DNA of 10,799 bases from Flavobacteriales bacterium UBA3431 (GTDB taxonomy: Bacteria > Bacteroidota > Bacteroidia > Flavobacteriales > Schleiferiaceae), in contig DFSS01000048.1 of NCBI GenBank assembly GCA_002381225.1, positions 34,543 to 45,341 on the forward strand. Direction: 5' to 3'. A model generated the notes under the pieces. That model did no database searches and was not told the DNA's origin. It was given only the letters and a program-made list of their open reading frames with translations. Position numbers and translations under genes: made by a program. Positions 7,117 to 10,799 of this stretch are shown in pieces; position 1 is the stretch's first letter; each line of letters opens with the position of its first letter.

Positions 7117-8274
7117 ATGGACTCAGAACACTTCGGCACACGCGCCATCCACGGCGGCCAGCATCCGGACCCCTCGACGGGCGCCGTCATGCCTCCCATT
7201 TATCAAACTTCCACCTATGCGCAGTCTGCGCCGGGTGTGCACCAGGGCTACGAGTACAGCCGTACCCAAAACCCTACGCGCCATGCGCTGGAGCGGGCGT
7301 TGGCCTCGATTGAAGGGGGCACACACGGTCTGGCTTTTGGCAGTGGCCTGGCGGCGGTGGATGCCTGCATGAAGTTGCTCGCACCGGGTGACGAAGTGAT
7401 TTCGACCAACGACCTCTATGGCGGCACCTACCGCCAGTTTGTGAAAGTCTACGAGAAATATGGCTTGAAGTTTCATTTCACGCCCATGGGCTCGGTGGAG
7501 GCAGTTCGCGCCTTGGTCACTCCGAAAACCAAAATGATTTGGGTGGAAACCCCCACCAATCCGATGCTGAATATCGTCGACATTGCAGCGATGTCGCGCA
7601 TCGCAAAGGAGGCGGGCGCGTGGTTAGTGGTCGATAATACGTTCGCAACCCCCTACCTGCAGCAACCTATCTCCCTGGGCGCAGATATCGTGCTTCATTC
7701 CGCCACCAAATACCTCGGGGGCCACAGTGATTTGGTTTTGGGGGCCTTGGTAGTCCATGAGGCGTCGCTGGCAGAAAAACTCTACTTCATTCAAAATGCC
7801 ACGGGGGCGGTTTGCGGCCCCATGGACAGCTTTTTGGCTTTGCGGGGCATCAAAACCTTGCATGTGCGCATGGATCGACACATGGAAAATGCAGCGGAAC
7901 TAGCGGATTTTCTCAAAGGCCACCCTGCAGTGGGAAGCGTGGTGTATCCGGGCTTTGAAGACCATCCTGGGCATGCGATTGCCCGGGCCCAAATGCGTGG
8001 TTTTGGCGGCATGATTTCTTTTCGCGTGAAGTCGGATTCCTTCGCAGATGCGAGCAAGGTGGTCAGCGCCATGAAGGTGTTCACCCTCGCCGAGTCATTG
8101 GGTGGCGTGGAGTCTCTCAGCGGCCACCCTGCTTCTATGACGCATGCCTCCATTCCAAAAGAACAACGGGAAGCAAGTGGCGTCACCGACGGATTAATCC
8201 GTTTGAGTGTGGGCATTGAGGACGTTCGGGACCTCAAAGCGGACTTAGATGCCGCACTTTCCCTACTTTTATAA
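7117..8274 (+). CDS. PLP-dependent cystathionine gamma-synthase/gamma-lyase family enzyme
   Basis: This is a Cys/Met-metabolism PLP enzyme, either cystathionine gamma-synthase (O-acyl-homoserine plus cysteine to cystathionine, MetB) or gamma-lyase (cystathionine to cysteine). The 385-residue protein has N-terminal RAIHGGQHPDPSTGAV (9-24), YEYSRTQNPT (45-54) with Y47 and R49 for the neighbouring subunit's PLP phosphate, DLYGGTY (Y101 stacking on PLP), VVDNTFATP (D173), and HSATKYLGGHSD with K198 as the Schiff-base lysine. K198 and D173 have the same numbers as in E. coli MetB. The C-terminus AESLGGVESL and MTHASIP is typical of both activities. The frame also opens at a TTG at 7096, but the ATG at 7117 gives the family-typical N-terminus and follows a promoter-like box by 5 nt. 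It is first in a tight block with ktrA, a lipoprotein gene and blh. MetB and CGL cannot be separated by sequence inspection alone. Confidence 0.93.
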   Translation: MDSEHFGTRAIHGGQHPDPSTGAVMPPIYQTSTYAQSAPGVHQGYEYSRTQNPTRHALERALASIEGGTHGLAFGSGLAAVDACMKLLAPGDEVISTNDLYGGTYRQFVKVYEKYGLKFHFTPMGSVEAVRALVTPKTKMIWVETPTNPMLNIVDIAAMSRIAKEAGAWLVVDNTFATPYLQQPISLGADIVLHSATKYLGGHSDLVLGALVVHEASLAEKLYFIQNATGAVCGPMDSFLALRGIKTLHVRMDRHMENAAELADFLKGHPAVGSVVYPGFEDHPGHAIARAQMRGFGGMISFRVKSDSFADASKVVSAMKVFTLAESLGGVESLSGHPASMTHASIPKEQREASGVTDGLIRLSVGIEDVRDLKADLDAALSLLL

Positions 8275-8278
8275 CGTT

Positions 8279-8947
8279 ATGGCGGAAAAATTCGCAGTGA
8301 TTGGATTGGGCCAGTTTGGTTCGGCCATCTGTAAAAAGCTCTCCGAGAAGGGCGCTGAGGTCATCGCAATTGATATTGACGAGGACAAAGTCGACGACAT
8401 TAAGGACCACGTAGCCTACGCGGTTCAATTGGATTCAACAGATTTGCGCGCGCTCCAATCCCAAAATATCGGGGAAATGGACGCCGTGGTCGTTTCCATC
8501 GGTCAGAATTTTGAGGGCATGCTCCTCACGACGGTTAAGCTCATGGAATTGGGCGTGAAGCGATTGATTGCGCGCGCTCAGGGCGAAACCCAGCGTAAAA
8601 TTTTGGAAAAATTGGGCGTCACGGAGATCCTTTCCCCCGAGGAGGAGGTCGGTAAAAACGTGGCAGAGCGCTTGATGAACCCCTCCATGTTGATGTGTGT
8701 GCAGCTTCCGGACAATTATGAAATTGTCGAAATCGCCGCGCCGAAAAACATTGTCGGCCGAAGCATTGCAGATATTGGCCTGTTGCCCAAATACCGTCTC
8801 AATATCGTGACACTCATCGAGCGCATCGACGGCGAACCCCATATCAAGGGGGTGCCCATGCCTGAGGTGGTGATCCAAGAAAACGACGAGTTGGTCGTAT
8901 TTGGCTTGACCAAAGACGTCGAGCGATTTATTGACATCAATGGGTAG
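8279..8947 (+). CDS. KtrA/TrkA-type RCK potassium-uptake regulator
   Basis: This is a cytosolic RCK protein that binds nucleotide and gates a membrane K+ translocator of the KtrB/TrkH type. The 222-residue protein has an N-terminal Rossmann domain with FAVIGLGQFGSAI (5-17, GxGxxG) and the acidic end of strand two in VIAIDIDEDK (D32, D34). It continues with VQLDSTD, VVVSIGQNFEGMLLT and RLIARAQGETQRKILEKLG, all typical of KtrA. The C-terminal TrkA-C domain covers about residues 135-220 (VEIAAPKNIVGRSI, VVIQENDELVVFG). The ATG at 8279 is chosen over an open-frame extension 10 codons upstream because MAEKFAVIGLGQFG matches the family N-terminus and avoids overlapping the previous gene. It starts 4 nt after that gene's stop, and its own stop overlaps the lipoprotein gene by 8 nt. 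No ktrB is visible, so the channel partner must lie elsewhere. Confidence 0.92.
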   Translation: MAEKFAVIGLGQFGSAICKKLSEKGAEVIAIDIDEDKVDDIKDHVAYAVQLDSTDLRALQSQNIGEMDAVVVSIGQNFEGMLLTTVKLMELGVKRLIARAQGETQRKILEKLGVTEILSPEEEVGKNVAERLMNPSMLMCVQLPDNYEIVEIAAPKNIVGRSIADIGLLPKYRLNIVTLIERIDGEPHIKGVPMPEVVIQENDELVVFGLTKDVERFIDING

Positions 8948-9464
8948 GCGCTTTCTTGGCCTGTGCGCCCTGGCTATGATGGGCGCTTTGGCCGCCTGCA
9001 TTAAAGAGCCAAAGCCGGATCCGCTACCCCCCTTGGCTACCGGCCCCTTCGAGCCCAGACTCAAAGAAGGGTGGCAGGTGCATGCCGTGTCCTACGCGGG
9101 AGTCATGCCCAATCCCTTTGACAGTACCACGACCGCGCAGTTCCAAGGTGAGGCCTACGACGTTGGAGGCGAATTCACCTTCACGGACCGCAACGATTCT
9201 GCCCTGGCCCACTACCGCATTGACTTTATGGCTGATTTGCTTGTGGGCATGGTTCCCCTCCATTACAGCAAAGAAGGTGATGGCATTTGGAGCTACGATA
9301 GCACCCTGAAGACCCTTTGGTTTTATGCCTATCCCGACACCTTGGAATTTGTGGTGGATTACGATGCGGACACGCTCCAACTTTGGCATTCAGATGTGAT
9401 CATTGACTATCCTGCGATGAACATCTCGCTGCCGACGCGCATGGACATTGAGTTGAGGAAGTAA
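8940..9464 (+). CDS. Predicted lipoprotein of unknown function
   Basis: I do not recognise a specific family. The 174-residue protein starts MGRRFLGLCALAMMGALAAC, a signal peptide with two arginines, a hydrophobic core and the lipobox LAAC. The lipidated cysteine is residue 20, followed by a proline-rich linker. IKEPK after the cysteine vaguely resembles the charged surface-export signal of some Bacteroidota lipoproteins; this is weak. The mature part is rich in alternating hydrophobic/polar stretches and aromatics (QFQGEAYDVGGEFTFTD, GIWSYDSTLKTLWFYAY, DTLEFVVDYDADTLQLWHSD), suggesting a small beta-sandwich or lipocalin-like barrel. It is likely anchored in the outer membrane. The start at ATG 8940 overlaps the ktrA stop by 8 nt; a TTG three codons upstream is less likely. 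Its stop overlaps blh as TAATG, so it is probably co-translated with blh. Function is unknown. Confidence 0.82.
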   Translation: MGRRFLGLCALAMMGALAACIKEPKPDPLPPLATGPFEPRLKEGWQVHAVSYAGVMPNPFDSTTTAQFQGEAYDVGGEFTFTDRNDSALAHYRIDFMADLLVGMVPLHYSKEGDGIWSYDSTLKTLWFYAYPDTLEFVVDYDADTLQLWHSDVIIDYPAMNISLPTRMDIELRK

Positions 9465-10330
9465 TGAACGTTCGGCAGCTCGTTCGCGAGAGCAATTTCC
9501 TGCCGATGCTTGTTTCGGTAGCCCTGCTGCATGCGGTCACGTGGTATACAGGGGCGGGAAACAATCCTTGGATTTTACTGATTGGTTTGGCGGTGGGAAT
9601 GCCCCATGGAGCCACAGATTTGCTGGGAGAAACAACCCGTTGGAATCTCAAGGCAGCTCTTTTTTATGGGGCAGGCATCTCGGTATTGCTGCTTTTTTGG
9701 TTGACATGGCCCGGTTGGACTTTGGGCCTTTTCCTAGTGGTGAGCATTGTGCACTTTGGAACGGAGGATGCCTTATCTCGCCAATGGTCTTGGCTGCACG
9801 TGCACGAGTCTGCTGTGCGGGGCAGCTTGGTGGTCTTGTTGCCCTCGCTGTTCTACCGCGAAGAAGTTTTGGAATTGTTTTATATGGTATCCGGCACAGA
9901 TTGGTCGGCTATTTTGGCGCCCAATGTGATTAACTGGGGGCTGAATCTTTGGTTTATTGGCCTTTTTTCCTTGTTTGGCCACGCGGCGACACATTGGCCC
10001 TCGTGGGAGCGGGTGCTTCAGACGTTTTTAGAGTTAGGACTTCTGGTGATTGTATTCCGAATTCTCCATCCCCTCGAAGCCTTTGTGGTCTACTTTGTGG
10101 CAGGACATTCGCTTCGGACTGCCTTCAAGTTGCGCCAAGTTCTGACGGCCAATTGGCTTCCAGTGGTGTCATTGACGTTGGCCACTTTTGGCGCGGCCGC
10201 CCTTTACCACATTTGGATGCCGGGCCAAATTGAATTGGATGCCAAAATGATTCGCACGGCCTTCGTCGCCTTATCGCTCTTCGCCATTCCCCACGCCCTG
10301 TGGCGGACCTGGATGATTTTTAAGCGCTAG
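9464..10330 (+). CDS. blh: Brp/Blh family beta-carotene 15,15'-dioxygenase
   Basis: This is a membrane-embedded, iron-dependent enzyme that cleaves beta-carotene into two retinal molecules, the chromophore of microbial rhodopsins. The 288-residue protein is highly hydrophobic, with about 7-8 predicted membrane segments. Conserved Blh/Brp motifs are present: GMPHGATD (45-52, H48), SIVHFGTED (94-102, H97), YFVAGHSLRT (210-219, H215) and a late IPHALW (H277). H48, H97 and H215 correspond by pattern to iron ligands H21, H78 and H188 of the characterised marine Blh. The fourth ligand, in the HSxRH pattern, is Thr here (T219), so iron coordination may differ or use another residue. The start ATG overlaps the lipoprotein stop as TAATG, indicating coupling. 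A hairpin terminator follows 7 nt after the stop. The rhodopsin gene starts 329 bp downstream on the same strand, which strongly supports a retinal-supply role. Carotenoid genes are not in the window. Confidence 0.9.
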   Translation: MNVRQLVRESNFLPMLVSVALLHAVTWYTGAGNNPWILLIGLAVGMPHGATDLLGETTRWNLKAALFYGAGISVLLLFWLTWPGWTLGLFLVVSIVHFGTEDALSRQWSWLHVHESAVRGSLVVLLPSLFYREEVLELFYMVSGTDWSAILAPNVINWGLNLWFIGLFSLFGHAATHWPSWERVLQTFLELGLLVIVFRILHPLEAFVVYFVAGHSLRTAFKLRQVLTANWLPVVSLTLATFGAAALYHIWMPGQIELDAKMIRTAFVALSLFAIPHALWRTWMIFKR

Positions 10331-10337
10331 GCAAAAA

Positions 10338-10365
10338 AAAGGGCCGCCTTTTCAGGCCGCCCTTT
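10338..10365. terminator. Hairpin terminator after blh, possibly bidirectional
   Basis: The left arm at 10338-10348 (AAAGGGCCGCC) pairs with the right arm at 10355-10365 (GGCCGCCCTTT). There is one central C/C mismatch and a 6-nt loop, TTTTCA. An A8 run (10333-10340) precedes it on the plus strand, and only TTT closes it downstream. For plus-strand blh transcripts it is therefore a GC-rich hairpin with a short U run. On the minus strand the same hairpin is followed by T8, the textbook arrangement. It begins 7 nt after the blh stop. Confidence 0.75.
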
Positions 10366-10442
10366 CGATGAATTTGGAATTCTCTTAGCTGTTTTTGATG
10401 GGGACGTGGGGGCTTTGGTGAACCTTGCATTGGTTGAAAACT

Positions 10443-10471
10443 TTTTAAAATGTGCATTGAACATTTTAAAA
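10443..10471. repeat. 11-bp perfect inverted repeat upstream of the rhodopsin gene
   Basis: TTTTAAAATGT at 10443-10453 is repeated inverted as ACATTTTAAAA at 10461-10471, with a 7-nt spacer, GCATTGA. Each arm also contains the self-palindrome TTTTAAAA. The spacing of arm centres (18 bp) would place them on nearly the same face of the helix after two turns. It lies about 100 bp upstream of the candidate rhodopsin promoter. A dimeric regulator operator or an AT-rich curved upstream element are both possible; there is no U-run to suggest a terminator. Confidence 0.6.
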
Positions 10472-10520
10472 GAAATAGGGGTTACGGGCGCTCGGGTAGC
10501 ATCTATGGAGATAATACTCC

Positions 10521-10544
10521 CCTGAAAATCAGGAAAAATATTTT
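10521..10544. repeat. Pair of small palindromes upstream of the rhodopsin promoter
   Basis: CCTGA (10521-10525) and TCAGG (10529-10533) form a perfect inverted repeat around AAA. It is followed at once by the 10-bp palindrome AAAATATTTT (10535-10544). They end about 10 bp before the candidate -33 element. They may be regulator-binding sites or chance in AT-rich DNA; each is short. Confidence 0.35.
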
Positions 10545-10553
10545 CACAAAAAG

Positions 10554-10585
10554 TTGCTTTGTTTAATGATTAGGCGTTAGCTTTA
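10554..10585 (+). promoter_or_regulatory. Candidate promoter of the rhodopsin gene
   Basis: TTG at 10554-10556 is followed after 21 nt by TAGCTTTA at 10578-10585. This matches the Bacteroidota arrangement TTG-N17-23-TAnnTTTG except for the last base. Transcription would start near 10590, giving a leader of roughly 70 nt before the ATG at 10660. Another TTG at 10559-10561 gives a 16-nt spacer. The leader has no Shine-Dalgarno sequence but is A-rich next to the start, as is common in this phylum. Confidence 0.45.
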
Positions 10586-10659
10586 AACAAGTCATTCGAA
10601 CCATTTGAGCGTTCAAGTGTTAAGAAGACACAAAACTCACGTTAAAACCTAAACGTATT

Positions 10660-10799
10660 ATGGAATTCTTAGAAGTTCTCTCAATTGACCCCGCTGACCC
10701 CGTCAGCTTCACGTTCTTCACGGGATACATGGCGATGTTCGCCGCTTCCGTGTTCTTCCTCTTTGAGCGCGGCCGAGTGGCCGACGAGTGGAAGTCTAG
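10660..10799 (+). CDS. Microbial rhodopsin, proteorhodopsin-like (partial, N-terminus only)
   Basis: The first 46 codons of a seven-helix retinal protein are present; the gene continues past the window edge. The fragment begins MEFLEVLSIDPADPVSFTFF. Helix A covers about residues 15-35 (VSFTFFTGYMAMFAASVFFL), followed by the cytoplasmic turn FERGRVADEWKS. This closely resembles flavobacterial proteorhodopsins (FTFFxGxMAMxAASxFFF) and the ERxRVxxxWKxS segment of marine proteorhodopsins. By family it is probably a light-driven outward proton pump in the inner membrane. The helix-C motif that separates proton, sodium and chloride pumps, the spectral-tuning residue and the retinal lysine all lie outside, so the ion specificity and colour are unknown. 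No signal peptide is evident. The neighbouring blh would supply retinal. It is transcribed apart from blh, behind a terminator and its own candidate promoter. Confidence 0.86.
   Translation, partial: MEFLEVLSIDPADPVSFTFFTGYMAMFAASVFFLFERGRVADEWKS

Larger units (their letters stand above)
10331..10659. other. Noncoding region between blh and the rhodopsin gene
   Basis: This 329-bp gap is the longest noncoding stretch in the window and is much richer in A and T than the flanking genes, especially after 10430. It holds the blh terminator hairpin (10338-10365), an 11-bp inverted repeat (10443-10471), two smaller palindromes (10521-10544) and a candidate promoter (10554-10585). Open frames in it are short, lack plausible starts and resemble nothing recognisable. 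I see no tRNA or other structured RNA gene. Confidence 0.75.

Noticed and set aside
7077..7199. Upstream extension of gluQ (41 extra residues)
   Set aside because: It overlaps the divergent cystathionine gamma-synthase-type gene and has no homology-like motifs. MIGRFAPSPSG is the natural start.
10398..10421. Plus-strand mini-ORF MGTWGLW, like a Trp-rich leader peptide
   Set aside because: Seven codons with no start signal and no attenuator-type alternative hairpins. It lies far from the rhodopsin ATG and before the likely transcription start.
10386..10447. Minus-strand open stretch of 19 codons ending VHQSPHVPIKNS just before the terminator
   Set aside because: It has an in-frame stop upstream and no ATG, and resembles no family. 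It is kept only as a hint about past gene content.
10639..10656. ACGTT/AACGT inverted repeat next to the rhodopsin start codon
   Set aside because: The stem is only 5 bp with an 8-nt loop in AT-rich DNA. Chance is a good explanation.
1..10799. CRISPR arrays, insertion sequences, tRNA or rRNA genes, toxin-antitoxin or defence islands
   Set aside because: No regularly spaced repeats, transposase motifs, tRNA-like cloverleaf or defence-gene motifs were seen. Genes are mostly housekeeping with tight spacing.

Overview
The window looks like chromosomal DNA of a marine-type, rhodopsin-bearing member of the Bacteroidota, probably Flavobacteriales-like, although its GC content (slightly above half in coding DNA) is high for that group. 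Four things point this way: a flavobacterial-style proteorhodopsin N-terminus, TAnnTTTG-like promoter elements, no clear Shine-Dalgarno sequences before most starts, and an AddB-type protein with the 'VLPSRRA' N-terminal motif in place of a Walker A site. The exact family cannot be fixed from this stretch.

Layout, left to right. (1) Positions 1-869, minus strand: the N-terminal 289 residues of an M17 leucyl aminopeptidase, cut by the window edge. (2) A 32-bp divergent spacer with back-to-back promoter-like elements, then ribE (riboflavin synthase) on the plus strand. (3) ribE converges tail to tail, with a 4-nt overlap, on a long minus-strand block transcribed from about 7076 down to 1507: gluQ, yicC, gmk, nadD and an addB-like PD-(D/E)xK nuclease gene. 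The first four genes are chained by ATGA stop/start overlaps, which sets the starts of yicC, gmk and nadD. (4) A 40-bp divergent spacer at 7077-7116, again with promoter-like elements facing both ways. (5) A plus-strand block: a cystathionine gamma-synthase/lyase-type gene, a ktrA-like potassium-channel regulator, a small unrecognised lipoprotein and blh (beta-carotene cleavage to retinal). All are packed with gaps or overlaps of a few bases. (6) A hairpin terminator, then about 295 bp of AT-rich noncoding DNA holding an 11-bp inverted repeat and a candidate promoter. (7) The first 46 codons of a microbial rhodopsin gene that runs off the right edge.

Most of the window is housekeeping: peptide turnover, flavin, NAD and GMP metabolism, tRNA modification, recombination repair and sulfur amino acids. 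The accessory part is the right end, where blh (retinal supply) sits directly upstream of the light-driven ion pump that would use the retinal. The two belong to separate transcription units. The most checkable unusual points are a His-to-Thr change at a presumed iron-ligand position of Blh, the unknown lipoprotein coupled to blh, the dyad in front of the rhodopsin gene, and a recurring TACYTTYR element (Y = C/T, R = A/G) 4-5 nt before start codons that suggests leaderless transcripts. I did not find a clearly new multi-gene system.
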